Positions 1 to 9,176 of a stretch of DNA of 64,000 bases are shown here, one piece after another (within the stretch, counting starts at the first letter, position 1; each line of letters opens with the position of its first letter). The stretch spans positions 3,844,001 to 3,908,000 of the forward strand of contig NZ_CP027732.1 of the NCBI RefSeq assembly GCF_003852235.1, read 5' to 3'. The notes under the pieces are model-generated. The model was not told where the DNA came from. It made no database searches and saw nothing but the letters and a program-made list of their open reading frames with translations. Made by a program: the position numbers and the translations under genes. The DNA is from Pseudomonas sp. R4-35-07 (lineage in GTDB: Bacteria; Pseudomonadota; Gammaproteobacteria; Pseudomonadales; Pseudomonadaceae).

Positions 1-154
1 CGGCGACCATGCGCAACGAGCGGAACGTGCTGTCCTTGGCGCGCGTGCGCAGCGCCACCTCGCGTTGGGCTTTATCGCCGTGGCGCGCGATCTGGTCGAG
101 CATGTACGGCGGGATCAGGCAGAAAATCGGGTTGCGCGATTGGCGAACACACAT
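1..154 (-). CDS. M4 (thermolysin/protealysin-type) metallopeptidase, N-terminal fragment
   Basis: Only the first 51 codons lie in the window; the gene continues beyond base 1. It starts at ATG 154-152, preceded by a strong AAGGAG ribosome binding site near 163-168. The peptide begins MCVRQSRNPIFCLIPPYMLD. This matches the short propeptide of protealysin-type M4 zinc metallopeptidases, whose hallmark is an IPPYML-like motif close to the N-terminus and no classical signal peptide. The catalytic HExxH region would lie outside the window, so the family call rests on the propeptide alone. The gene is divergent from the nuclease gene at 289. In the family, the short propeptide keeps the zymogen inactive until autoprocessing. 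Confidence 0.75.
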   Translation of the reverse strand, partial: MCVRQSRNPIFCLIPPYMLDQIARHGDKAQREVALRTRAKDSTFRSLRMVA

Positions 155-288
155 AAGCTGGCTCCTTTTTGGCGTGTGGTGAACGGCCGTTTAACGACTT
201 CAGGATAGACCGGAGTCTGCCGCCTGGGCCAAATTGTCATGAAATCATGTTGCAGTCGTGTTTATCCGATCCGCATAAGGAATACCCC

Positions 289-1218
289 ATGCCCGCACGC
301 AACGTCAAAATCGACCTGGCCTACCGCCCAAGGCTTGCCGACCTTCGCCCCTTGATCACGCCTACGCCCTCGCTGCTGGAAGCCAGGGCCGCAGCGCCCC
401 GCGTCACCGCAGCCAAGGACCTGCAAGACCGGCGCGGCTACGCCGAGGATTTTCTCGGCAGCTTCGCGGTGCAATGGCCCACGCTGGACCCGGCCCAGGC
501 AAGCGACGCCCAGCCCGGGCGCCTGGACTACATGCACTTTTCCATCAGCATGTCGCGTTCCCGACGGTTGGCGCTGTATGTCGGTGTCAACATCGACGGC
601 GCCAAGCACGTGGATATCGTGCGCAGCAACGACACCTGGGCCTACGATGGCCGCCTGCCGATCGATGCCCAGGTGGGCGAAGACCTCTACGCCGGCAATG
701 GCCTTGACCGTGGCCACCTGGTGCGGCGCCAGGACCCCAACTGGGGCGCCGACGCAAACACCGCCAACGGCGACACCTTCCATTTCACCAACTGCTCGCC
801 GCAGATGAGCGGCTTCAACCAGAAAACCTGGCTGGAACTGGAGGACTACATTCTCGACAACACCCAGCGCTGGAAAGCCCGCGCCAGCGTATTTACCGGC
901 CCGGTGTTCGCCGATGACGACCGCCTGTACCGGGGCGTGAAAATCCCCAAGGCGTTCTGGAAAGTCGTGGCCTACCTTAGTGACGACGGCAAGCCTTCCG
1001 CCAGCGCCTATATGATCGACCAGAGCCGCGAGCTGGGCCAACTGGACCTGGTATTCGGCCCGCTCAGAACCTACCAGCGCAGTGTGATCCAGATCGAGCA
1101 ATTGACCGGCATCCGCTTCGGCAACCTGGCCGACTACGACGGTTTCAGCAACGAAGAGCGCGCCACGGGAACGCGGATCGAAGCGCTGATCCGGGGGCCT
1201 GGGGACATTCGCCTGTAA
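289..1218 (+). CDS. DNA/RNA non-specific endonuclease (NUC1 family)
   Basis: 309-aa protein of the sugar-non-specific beta-beta-alpha-metal nuclease family (Serratia nuclease type), which cleaves DNA and RNA with a Mg ion. The catalytic DRGH motif is at residues 140-143 (general base His143), within DRGHLVRRQDPNWG. The metal-binding Asn region FTNCSPQMSGFNQKTW follows at about 167-182. The start is taken at ATG 289 because AAGGA lies 8 bases upstream; the frame is open upstream but lacks a comparable signal. No convincing signal peptide is seen, unlike secreted Serratia nuclease, so export by another route or a cytoplasmic role is possible. It is divergent from the metallopeptidase gene. Confidence 0.9.
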   Translation: MPARNVKIDLAYRPRLADLRPLITPTPSLLEARAAAPRVTAAKDLQDRRGYAEDFLGSFAVQWPTLDPAQASDAQPGRLDYMHFSISMSRSRRLALYVGVNIDGAKHVDIVRSNDTWAYDGRLPIDAQVGEDLYAGNGLDRGHLVRRQDPNWGADANTANGDTFHFTNCSPQMSGFNQKTWLELEDYILDNTQRWKARASVFTGPVFADDDRLYRGVKIPKAFWKVVAYLSDDGKPSASAYMIDQSRELGQLDLVFGPLRTYQRSVIQIEQLTGIRFGNLADYDGFSNEERATGTRIEALIRGPGDIRL

Positions 1219-1262
1219 CCGGCGTCACTTCCACCTCCCTCTCGTGGGCCGAATCAACTACC

Positions 1263-1445
1263 ATAGCGCCGCCGGTTCCCCCACGGGACTAATAGGGAAT
1301 TCGAAACGCCGACCGCGACGTCAATCGAAACTGCCCCCGCAACTGTAGGTGCCGAGCCTGCTCCCCACTGCCACTGGACGTTGTCCGGGAAGGCCGGAGC
1401 CGGGCGATGACGCATCAGTCAGGAGACCTGCCGGCCCAGTGACTC
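1263..1445 (+). ncRNA. Cobalamin (adenosylcobalamin) riboswitch
   Basis: The 346-base space between the nuclease and the transporter operon contains the hallmarks of a class I cobalamin riboswitch. These are a GGTTCCC-type 5' segment near 1273, AATAGGGAAT near 1291, the purine-poor GCCCCCGCAACTGTA segment near 1332, GCCACTG near 1371, and a near-perfect B12 box CAGTCAGGAGACCTGCC at 1416-1432. It lies on the same strand and about 120 bases before the substrate-binding protein gene. It should repress the operon when corrinoid is plentiful, probably by sequestering the ribosome binding site or by termination. The exact ends are approximate. Confidence 0.93.
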
Positions 1446-1564
1446 ACTAACCGGCGGGGTGTCCGGGAAGGCCATCCTTGCCCTGCCCGGCCGGCAGCGT
1501 TCGTGGGTGTATTTCCGTACCGTACCTGCCCTGCTTCACCGACGGTTCAAACGGAGATTGCCCC

Positions 1565-2575
1565 ATGCTGCCACGCGTTACGGCCCTGATCATCGGCCTG
1601 GGTTGCTGCGCCCTGGCCCACGCCGCGCCTACCCACTACCCGCTGACCCTGGAAAACTGCGGCAGCCCCGTCACGTTCCAGCAGGCGCCCGCGCGCAGCG
1701 TGACCATCGGCCAGGCCGCCACCGAGATGCTGTATGCGTTGGGCGTGGCCGATAAAGTGGTCGGCACCTCGCTGTGGTTCAACACCGTATTGGCGCAGTA
1801 CCAGGCGCAGGACGCGCGCATCGAGCGCCTGGCCAATAACGAACCGAGCTTCGAAGCAGTGATCGCCAAGCGCCCGCAACTGGTGGCCGCCGAGCTGGAA
1901 TGGGTGGTCGGGCCCCAAGGCGTCGTGGGCACCCGCGAGCAGTTTCAGGAACTGAACATCCCGACCTACTTGCTGCCCTCCGACTGCGAAGACAAAGACA
2001 ACCGGGTGGGCGCCGATGGCACGCGACTGCAGCCGTTTCGCATCGAGACGATCTACAAGGGCCTCAGCCAATTGGCCGAGATCTTCGACGTACAGGCGCG
2101 CGGCCAGCAACTGACCGATGAACTCAAGGCGCGCCTGGCCACGTCCATCGCCACCGTGCAGCGCAAAGGCTTGAAGCAAGCCAGCGCGCTGGTATGGTTC
2201 TCCAGCGCCGAAATGGCCAGCGACCCCTACGTGGCCGGCCATAAAGGTGTACCCGAATTCATGCTGCACACCCTCGGCCTGCGCAACGTGGTGCAGTCCG
2301 ATGAAGAATGGCCCGCCGTCGGCTGGGAAACCCTCGCCAAGGCCAACCCCACCTTCCTGGTGATCGCGCGCATGGACCGGCGCCGCTATCCCGCCGACGA
2401 CCATGAAAAGAAGCTGGCCTTTCTGCGCAGCGACCCCGTGACCCGCAACATGGACGCAGTCAAACACAACCGCATCATCATCCTCGACGCCCTGGCGCTG
2501 CAGGCCAGCCTGCGCACATTCGACGGCCTTGACCAACTGGCTGCGGCCATCGACGGCTACGACCTGGCGCAATGA
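1565..2575 (+). CDS. ABC transporter periplasmic substrate-binding protein, BtuF-like
   Basis: 336-aa class III (cluster A-II) solute-binding protein of the periplasmic_binding_2 type, used by vitamin B12 and siderophore importers. A signal peptide MLPRVTALIIGLGCCALAHA precedes the mature protein. The N-lobe begins NCGSPVTFQQAPARSVTIGQ and continues into the AATEMLYALGVADKVVG segment typical of the family. ATG 1565 follows GGAGATTGCCCC and is preferred over in-frame upstream starts, which lack signal-peptide character. The gene is first in a three-gene operon under a cobalamin riboswitch, so the cargo is inferred to be cobalamin or another corrinoid; the protein family alone would also allow Fe-siderophore. 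Its stop overlaps the permease start (ATGA). Confidence 0.85.
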   Translation: MLPRVTALIIGLGCCALAHAAPTHYPLTLENCGSPVTFQQAPARSVTIGQAATEMLYALGVADKVVGTSLWFNTVLAQYQAQDARIERLANNEPSFEAVIAKRPQLVAAELEWVVGPQGVVGTREQFQELNIPTYLLPSDCEDKDNRVGADGTRLQPFRIETIYKGLSQLAEIFDVQARGQQLTDELKARLATSIATVQRKGLKQASALVWFSSAEMASDPYVAGHKGVPEFMLHTLGLRNVVQSDEEWPAVGWETLAKANPTFLVIARMDRRRYPADDHEKKLAFLRSDPVTRNMDAVKHNRIIILDALALQASLRTFDGLDQLAAAIDGYDLAQ

Positions 2576-3576
2576 TACGGACCGTGCTCGCCCTCACACT
2601 GCTGCTGATCGCCCTGCTTGCCGGCGTGGCCATCGGCGAAACGGCCATCTCGCCGCAGGTTGTGCTCCAAGTGCTCGCCAACAAACTCTGGGCGGCCGGC
2701 TACGCACTCGACCCCATCGATGAAGGCGTGGTGTGGAACTACCGCCTGACCCGCGCCCTGGTGGCCGGCGCCTGCGGTGCGGGCCTGGCGACGTGCGGGG
2801 TGATCCTGCAATCGTTGCTGCGCAACCCGTTGGCCGATCCGTACCTGTTGGGCATCAGCGCCGGGGCTTCGACCGGCGCGGTGCTGATCGCGTTGATCGG
2901 GGTGGGCGGCGGTTTGATTTCGCTGTCGGCGGGCGCATTCGTCGGCGCCATGGCCGCGTTCGCCCTGGTGATTCTGCTGGCGCGGGCCAGCGGCTCGTCC
3001 AGCGGCACCGGGCAGATCATCCTCGCCGGCATCGCAGGCTCGCAGCTGTTCAATGCGCTCACCGCGTTCCTGATCACCAAATCCGCCAGCTCCGAACAGG
3101 CGCGGGGCATCATGTTCTGGCTGCTCGGCAACCTCAGCGGCGTGCGTTGGCCGTCGGTGTGGCTGGCGGTGCCGATGGCGGTCGTGGGGCTGATGGTGTG
3201 CCTGTGGCACCGTCGCGCACTGGATGCGTTTACCTTCGGCACGGATTCGGCGGCCGCCCTCGGCATCCCGGTGCGCCGCGTGCAATTCGTGCTGGTGGGC
3301 TGCGCGGCAGTGGTGACGGCGGTGATGGTGTCGATTGTCGGCTCCATCGGATTTGTCGGGCTGGTGATCCCCCATGCCATGCGCTTGATGCTGGGTACCG
3401 GGCACTCCCGCCTGCTGCCCGCCAGCGCCCTGGGCGGCGCGTTGTTCCTGATCGCCGCCGATGTGCTGTCGCGCACCCTGATCAAAGGCCAGGTGATTCC
3501 GGTGGGGGTGGTCACCGCGCTGGTCGGCGCGCCGGTGTTTGCGCTGATCCTGATCGGTCGGAGGAATGCGCGATGA
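2572..3576 (+). CDS. FecCD-family ABC transporter permease, BtuC-like
   Basis: 334-aa integral membrane protein with about ten hydrophobic segments. Family motifs are the RLTRALVAGACGAGLA segment near residues 52-70 and NPLADPYLLGISAGAS near 84-100, which are diagnostic of FecCD/BtuC permeases, plus GFVGLVIPHAMRLMLGTGH in the C-terminal half, the coupling region that contacts the ATPase. The start codon overlaps the stop of the binding-protein gene and the stop overlaps the ATPase start, so the three are probably translationally coupled. Operating as a dimer in the inner membrane, it would pass corrinoid to the cytoplasm. Substrate is inferred from the upstream riboswitch. Confidence 0.93.
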   Translation: MIRTVLALTLLLIALLAGVAIGETAISPQVVLQVLANKLWAAGYALDPIDEGVVWNYRLTRALVAGACGAGLATCGVILQSLLRNPLADPYLLGISAGASTGAVLIALIGVGGGLISLSAGAFVGAMAAFALVILLARASGSSSGTGQIILAGIAGSQLFNALTAFLITKSASSEQARGIMFWLLGNLSGVRWPSVWLAVPMAVVGLMVCLWHRRALDAFTFGTDSAAALGIPVRRVQFVLVGCAAVVTAVMVSIVGSIGFVGLVIPHAMRLMLGTGHSRLLPASALGGALFLIAADVLSRTLIKGQVIPVGVVTALVGAPVFALILIGRRNAR

Positions 3577-4337
3577 GTGTGTTGAGCTGCAGTGGGCTCG
3601 GCTTCAAGGTGCGCGAGGCCGAGTTGCTGTGCGACGTCCACCTTGAGGTTGCGGCGGGTGAAACCCTGGGTATCGTCGGGCCGAACGGGTCGGGCAAATC
3701 GACCTTGCTCAAGTTGCTCGCGGGGTTGCGTACGCCGGCCAGCGGTGAGGTGCGCCTGGGCGACAAGCGTTTAGTCGACTTGTCGCGCCGCGCCATCGCG
3801 CAGCACGTGGCCGTGGTGGAACAACAGGCCGATACCGACGACGCCATCCGCGTGTTCGATGCGGTCGCCCTGGGCCGCACGCCGTGGCTGTCGGCACTGA
3901 GCCCCTGGTCGAACGAAGATGACACCATCGTGCGCCAGGCCTTGCACGACGTGGACGCCACACACCTGAGCCATCGCGCCTGGCGCAGCCTCTCCGGCGG
4001 CGAACGCCAACGCGTGCATATCGCCCGCGCACTGGCGCAGCGCCCGCAGATTCTACTGCTGGACGAGCCGACCAACCACTTGGACATCCAGCACCAACTG
4101 ACGATTCTCAAAGGCGTGCAGGCGCTTCCGGTCACCACCTTGATTGCCCTGCACGACCTCAACCAGGCGCTGACCTGTGATCGCCTGGCCGTGCTCGACC
4201 GGGGCCGGCTGGTGGCGCTGGGTAAACCGCTGGAGGTACTGACCCCGCAACGGTTGCAGGCCACCTTCGGTGTGCAGGCGCATTACCTGACCGACCCGTT
4301 CGACGGCGCGCAGATTCTACGCTTGCGCTCAGCCTGA
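3573..4337 (+). CDS. ABC transporter ATP-binding protein, BtuD-like
   Basis: 254-aa ATPase of the FecE/BtuD family that powers the importer. It has Walker A GPNGSGKST at about residues 39-47, a signature LSGGERQR near 140, Walker B ILLLDEP followed by TNHLD, and the H-loop in TLIALHDLNQAL. The start ATG 3573 overlaps the permease stop (ATGA) and has a GAGGAATGCGCG leader. It is the last gene of the riboswitch operon. Its 3' end overlaps the convergent hybrid kinase gene by nine bases. No TonB-dependent receptor (BtuB) is seen nearby, so the outer-membrane step must be encoded elsewhere. Confidence 0.93.
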   Translation: MSVLSCSGLGFKVREAELLCDVHLEVAAGETLGIVGPNGSGKSTLLKLLAGLRTPASGEVRLGDKRLVDLSRRAIAQHVAVVEQQADTDDAIRVFDAVALGRTPWLSALSPWSNEDDTIVRQALHDVDATHLSHRAWRSLSGGERQRVHIARALAQRPQILLLDEPTNHLDIQHQLTILKGVQALPVTTLIALHDLNQALTCDRLAVLDRGRLVALGKPLEVLTPQRLQATFGVQAHYLTDPFDGAQILRLRSA

Positions 4338-7300
4338 GCCCGCTGATGTCGAACAGGCCCTGCGCAGAATCAGCAACAGTTGGTGAATGGAATACGGCTT
4401 GTGCAGCAGGTCGAAACCGTGGGTGCCTTGCTGCGCCAGCACATGGCTGTAGCCACTGGTGAGCACGATGGGCAAGGCGGGCCACAGCCGTTGGATTTCC
4501 TTGGCCAGCTCGAGCCCGTTCATGCCGGGCATCATCACATCGGAAAACACCACGTCGAACGCGTCGGCTTCATCGGACAACAACTTGAGGGCCTGGGTGG
4601 CAAAGGTGCCCACTTCGACGTTGTCTTCCACCACCAGCACATGGGTGCCACGGCCCTCGGTCATCGGCGCCGCCTCAAGCTCCACCTCGGGTTCCCGTGG
4701 CCGCGCAATGACTTTGGGCAGGTACAACGTAAACGTCGAACCTCGACCGAATTCGGTGCTGACCCGCACTTCGCCGCCCGACTGTTTGGCAAAGCCAAAC
4801 ACCTGGCTAAGGCCAAGCCCGGTGCCTTGCCCGACGTTCTTGGTGGTGAAAAACGGCTCGAATATGCGCTCCAGATGCTCAGGGCGTATGCCGCTGCCGG
4901 TGTCGCTCACCGCGATCGCCACAAACGCCCCCGGCACCGCAGGCTGGCCGCGCAGTGCCGGGAGGGTGTCGACCGAGGCTACCGCGACGGTCAGGGTACC
5001 CACGCCCTTCATCGCATCACGGGCATTGACCACCACGTTGACCAGCGCCGAATCGAACTGGCTGGAGTCGGCATAGACGAAACAATCGTAGGGCGCAAGC
5101 TCAGTGATGACGCGGATATGGGCACCACACAGCGATTCGATCATTTCCACCAGCGAGGTCACGCTGTGGCTGACGTCGAACGCCTGCGGCTTCAATGCCT
5201 GGCGACGGGCGAACGCGAGTAACTGCCCGGTGAGACGCGCCGCTCGGTTGACCGTGTCTGAAATCGCCGCCAGGTAACGGCTGCGCCGCGCTTCGGGCAG
5301 TTCCGGACGCTCCAGCAGGTCGAGCGAAGAGCGAATCACCGTCAACAGGTTATTGAAGTCATGGGCCACGCCGCCGGTGAGTTGGCCCAGGGCTTCGAGT
5401 TTTTGCGCCTGGCGCAGTTGTTCTTCGGCCTTGCTGCGCTCTTCCATGGCCTCGGAGATGCGTTGTTCGAGGGTTTCATTGAGCGCCTGCATGCCCAGCT
5501 CGACCCGTTTCTGATCGGTGATGTCCTGCACCAAACCGAACATTTTCAGGGTGCGCCCGTGGGCGTCGAGTTGCGGCATGCTGCGCACCAGGATCCAGCG
5601 CACCTGCTGGTCATCAACGCGGCGGATGCGGCACTGGAAATCCCAGCTGCTGCCCTGGGCCACCGCGCGCGTGAACGCCGCCTCGACCACCTTGCGGTCT
5701 TCGGGCAGCACATGTTCCAGGAACGTCTGCATGCCCCAGTGCGCCACCCGCTCGTGGTAACCGAAAATCTGGTCGTGCCGCTCGGCGCGCACCGAGCTGT
5801 CGGCGCCGATATCCAGTTCCCATTCGCCGATCTGCCCGGCGTCGATTGCCAGGCGCAACCGCGCTTCACTCTCGCGCAGTGTCGCCACGCGGCGGTTGCG
5901 GGCGCGCTCCAGATGCGAGGTGACACGGGAGACCAGCTCGCGCGCCGAAAACGGTTTGATCAGGTAGTCATCGGCGCCGGCGGCCAGGCCCTCGGCGCGG
6001 GCTTCTTCACCCGCACGGGCCGACAGCAGAATCACCGGCGTCGTCTGCAAGCGCGGGTCTTCACGCACGGCGCGCAATAGGCCAAAGCCATCGAGGACCG
6101 GCATCATCACGTCGGTAAGGATCAGTTGCGGCGGGTTTTCGCGGGCCGCCTGCAGCGCGGCCTGCCCATCGGTCACGGTTTCCACGTCCAGGCCGGCGGC
6201 GTACAGCAAGCGCGCGACGTAAGCGCGCATATCGGCATTATCGTCCGCCAGCAGCACGTGGCCCTGGAAGGACTCGGCATCAGGCTCAGGGTGTGTCTGG
6301 GCCTCGTCAACCAGCGCTGACGCATCCGGCAACCAGCCAAGCGCCTCCTCCACGTAGGCACTCACATTGGTGGTAGAACCGTGCAGCAACGCCTCGGTGT
6401 GCAGCGGCTTGGGTACATGCCGGTTGCCCAGCGGCAGCCGGATGCTGAACGTCGTGCCTACCCCTAGCTCACTGGTCACTTCCAGCGTGCCGCCTTGCAG
6501 CCTGACCAGTTCATCCACCAGCGCCAGGCCGATCCCCGAGCCTTCGAACGAGCGGCCGACGGGGTTTTCGATCTGGTGGAAGCGCTCGAACAAACGCGGC
6601 AGCTCATGGGCCGCGATGCCGGTGCCAGTGTCACTCACGCGCACCTGGGCAGCGCTGCCATCGGCGGTGGGCGCAACGCTGACGCGGATGTGCCCGGCCA
6701 GGGTGAATTTGAAGGCGTTGGAGATCAGGTTAAGCACCACCTTTTCCCACATGTCGCGGTCGACGTAGGCCGCCTCGGGCAAAGGTGTGGTGTCGATGAG
6801 CAACGCCAGGCCGGCGCGCTCGCAGGCCGATCGGAAGTTGGAGGCCAGGTCAGCGGTGAGTGCCGGCAGGTCCACCGGCGCATAGGTCGCCTGGGCGCGG
6901 CCGGCCTCAATGCGGGAAAACTCCAGCAGTGAGTTGACCAGCTTGAGCAGGCGCTGGCCGTTGCGGTAAGCCAGCGTGACCCGCTCACGCTCATCCTCGG
7001 GCAGCGTATCGCCCAAGGCCAGCGACTCTTCCAGCGGCCCGAGCATCAAGGTCAGGGGCGTGCGAAATTCATGGCTGATGTTGGTGAAAAAGGTGGTCTT
7101 GGCCTGGTCGATCGCCGCCAGGGCGTCGGCACGCTGGCGCTCATACTCGCGCGCACGTACGGTGGCCAGTGCCGCCGAGAGCGCTGCGCCCAGCAGTTCG
7201 TAGAGCCCCCGGTAAATATCGTTCATCGGCAAGCGGGGTGACGCGCCGGCCACCAGAATCAACGGGGCCTGCGTGTCGTCCGGCACCACCAGCGGCAACA

Positions 7301-8117
7301 CAAAGGCAGTCTGGGACGGCTCCGGGTAGGGCCCGCAAGCCACGCCGGCAAACAGCGCCTCGATGTTGTCCACCTGCAGCGTGCGCTTTTGCTCGCACGC
7401 GGCGCCCAACGGCCAGGGCGTGGTGTCGGCCGCGTCGATCCAGGCCGGTGACGCGGCGGTGTTGGCGGCGATACCGCTGTGTTGTGCCAGGCGGTAACCC
7501 TTGCCTTGGGCGTCCCACTCATAAAACAGCAAGAACGGAATATCAAAGTTGAACCCCGCCAGCGTCTGCACCGTCAACGCGATCAGTTTGGGCAAGTCAT
7601 CGGCAACTGCCAACTGCCCGGTCAGATCGCGCAACGCACGGGTGCGCCGCTCGGCGAGGATGGTCACCGTGGTTTCCGTCACCGGGTGAAACAGTCCGCC
7701 GATGCCGCCGGTTTCATCGCGAATGGGTGAAATGGAAAAGGTGAAGAAGGTCTCCTCCAGGTAACCATTGCGCGTGAGGAACATGCGCTGGTTTTCCAGA
7801 AAACTGGTTTGCCCCTCCAGCGCCTCGGTGAAGGGCCCGCCGATGGCCGGCCACGCACTGGCCCAGGTCACGTGGTAACCCTCGCCCAAGGCGCGTGGAT
7901 GCGACTCGCCGCACAGCACCTTGTAGCCGTCGTTATAGATCTGGGTGTTCTCGGGGCCCCAGATGATATTGATCGGAAAATTGGACGCCAGGCACAGGCT
8001 GACGGTGGTGCGCAGGCTCTGTGGCCAGGCTTCGATCGGCCCCAGCGGGGTTGCCGACCAATCTTTGGACTGGATCAGGGAGGCCAGTTCGCCACCGCCC
8101 GACAAGAAGGAATGCAT
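4329..8117 (-). CDS. Hybrid sensor histidine kinase with two kinase cores and two receivers
   Basis: About 1262 aa with no transmembrane segment, so a cytoplasmic sensor. In order: PAS-like N-terminus (about 20-150), GAF-like region (160-320), a first HisKA/HATPase core (phospho-His near 349 in NISHEFRTP; N and G boxes 460-565), a receiver (620-735, Asp near 669 in ILTDVMMP), a PAS (745-870), a second kinase core (His near 919 in GGVAHDFNNLL; ATPase 1020-1135), and a final receiver (1159-1255, Asp near 1193). The final receiver looks internally deleted: the acidic pocket lies only about 28 residues before the phospho-acceptor, against about 44 in the first receiver. ATG 8117 is used; an in-frame GTG two codons upstream is the alternative. 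Ligand and output partner are unknown, and no response-regulator gene adjoins it. Confidence 0.9.
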   Translation of the reverse strand: MHSFLSGGGELASLIQSKDWSATPLGPIEAWPQSLRTTVSLCLASNFPINIIWGPENTQIYNDGYKVLCGESHPRALGEGYHVTWASAWPAIGGPFTEALEGQTSFLENQRMFLTRNGYLEETFFTFSISPIRDETGGIGGLFHPVTETTVTILAERRTRALRDLTGQLAVADDLPKLIALTVQTLAGFNFDIPFLLFYEWDAQGKGYRLAQHSGIAANTAASPAWIDAADTTPWPLGAACEQKRTLQVDNIEALFAGVACGPYPEPSQTAFVLPLVVPDDTQAPLILVAGASPRLPMNDIYRGLYELLGAALSAALATVRAREYERQRADALAAIDQAKTTFFTNISHEFRTPLTLMLGPLEESLALGDTLPEDERERVTLAYRNGQRLLKLVNSLLEFSRIEAGRAQATYAPVDLPALTADLASNFRSACERAGLALLIDTTPLPEAAYVDRDMWEKVVLNLISNAFKFTLAGHIRVSVAPTADGSAAQVRVSDTGTGIAAHELPRLFERFHQIENPVGRSFEGSGIGLALVDELVRLQGGTLEVTSELGVGTTFSIRLPLGNRHVPKPLHTEALLHGSTTNVSAYVEEALGWLPDASALVDEAQTHPEPDAESFQGHVLLADDNADMRAYVARLLYAAGLDVETVTDGQAALQAARENPPQLILTDVMMPVLDGFGLLRAVREDPRLQTTPVILLSARAGEEARAEGLAAGADDYLIKPFSARELVSRVTSHLERARNRRVATLRESEARLRLAIDAGQIGEWELDIGADSSVRAERHDQIFGYHERVAHWGMQTFLEHVLPEDRKVVEAAFTRAVAQGSSWDFQCRIRRVDDQQVRWILVRSMPQLDAHGRTLKMFGLVQDITDQKRVELGMQALNETLEQRISEAMEERSKAEEQLRQAQKLEALGQLTGGVAHDFNNLLTVIRSSLDLLERPELPEARRSRYLAAISDTVNRAARLTGQLLAFARRQALKPQAFDVSHSVTSLVEMIESLCGAHIRVITELAPYDCFVYADSSQFDSALVNVVVNARDAMKGVGTLTVAVASVDTLPALRGQPAVPGAFVAIAVSDTGSGIRPEHLERIFEPFFTTKNVGQGTGLGLSQVFGFAKQSGGEVRVSTEFGRGSTFTLYLPKVIARPREPEVELEAAPMTEGRGTHVLVVEDNVEVGTFATQALKLLSDEADAFDVVFSDVMMPGMNGLELAKEIQRLWPALPIVLTSGYSHVLAQQGTHGFDLLHKPYSIHQLLLILRRACSTSAGSG

Positions 8118-8210
8118 AATCACGGGTTTGGACCACCAACAGATTTAGGCGATTGCAAAGGCATGTATCTGTCACTGTGACCACCGCCGAATAAAAACCT
8201 CCCATTGAAC

Positions 8211-9176
8211 TCATTCAGGGCCAGGGACGACGGTGCTGCAGGAAGCCGAGAGTGGCCGGGTGTGCAGACGCGCCGTTATCCAGCCCCGGCTGTATACCAA
8301 AACGCTGTCCGCCATCGCCACGGGAAAATGAATGAACCCATGGGCCGACTCCGGCAACAGATGCGCCTCCACCTGACTCCAGCGTTCGGCGATCAGCAGC
8401 GTGTCGTCCTTGAGCGGGTCCAGTTCGCCCACGAACATCAACGCTGGCGGCATGCCGGCGAAGTCGCCATACAAGGGTGACAAGGGAGGCTGTCGACGCT
8501 CGTCGTCGCTGATCCCCGGCGTGAGCAAGCGCAGCGCCGTGACCATTCCCGGCCCATCGAGCAACAGCGTTTGCGGCCCGGCGTTGCGCACGCTCGGCGT
8601 GCCGGTCAAGTCATACACCCCGTAGTACAACACCGCGCCATGGACACGTTGGAGCAGCAGCGGCCATTGCTTCAACGCCAGCAACGTCGCCGCCGCCAGA
8701 TGCCCGCCGGCCGATTCGCCGACAAGAAACACCGGCAGGCCGGCAAACTCCGCGCAGTCCGCCAACAGCCAGCGCGCAGCGGCCAGGCAGTCTTCCAGCA
8801 ACCCTTCCACCGGCGTGTTAACCGCCAGCCGATAGTCCACCGACACCACCGCCACGTCGCACGCGCGCACCATGCCGAGGTTGAGGTCGTCATTCATCTG
8901 CGCATTGCCAATCACCCAGCCGCCGCCGTGGATATCCAGCACCACGCCTTTGGGCGCACCGGCGGGCCGCAGGATACGCACGGGCACGGAGCCGATAAGC
9001 CGGATTTCCACCACAGGCGGTTTCTGGAACCTTTGCCGGGTGCGCAGCAGTGCCTGGATCACACGCGGCGTGACGCGGTTGCGGATCTTGAAGCGCGGCA
9101 GCCACGCGAGCGTGCGATTGAAGCGGCGCATCTGGGCCAATTCGGTCTCGCTGGCGGGCCAGTGTTGGTAAGCCAT
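8211..9176 (-). CDS. Alpha/beta hydrolase (HSL-type esterase/lipase family)
   Basis: 321-aa carboxylic-ester hydrolase of the hormone-sensitive-lipase-like family. The oxyanion-hole motif HGGGW is at about residues 83-87 and the nucleophile elbow GESAGG near 154-159. The catalytic Asp is likely in FVGELDPLKDD and the His in PESAHGFIHFP. The start ATG 9176 overlaps the TspO stop codon (TGATG), so the two are translationally coupled in a tspO-esterase operon. There is no signal peptide, so it is probably cytoplasmic. The natural ester substrate cannot be read from the sequence. Confidence 0.9.
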   Translation of the reverse strand: MAYQHWPASETELAQMRRFNRTLAWLPRFKIRNRVTPRVIQALLRTRQRFQKPPVVEIRLIGSVPVRILRPAGAPKGVVLDIHGGGWVIGNAQMNDDLNLGMVRACDVAVVSVDYRLAVNTPVEGLLEDCLAAARWLLADCAEFAGLPVFLVGESAGGHLAAATLLALKQWPLLLQRVHGAVLYYGVYDLTGTPSVRNAGPQTLLLDGPGMVTALRLLTPGISDDERRQPPLSPLYGDFAGMPPALMFVGELDPLKDDTLLIAERWSQVEAHLLPESAHGFIHFPVAMADSVLVYSRGWITARLHTRPLSASCSTVVPGPE

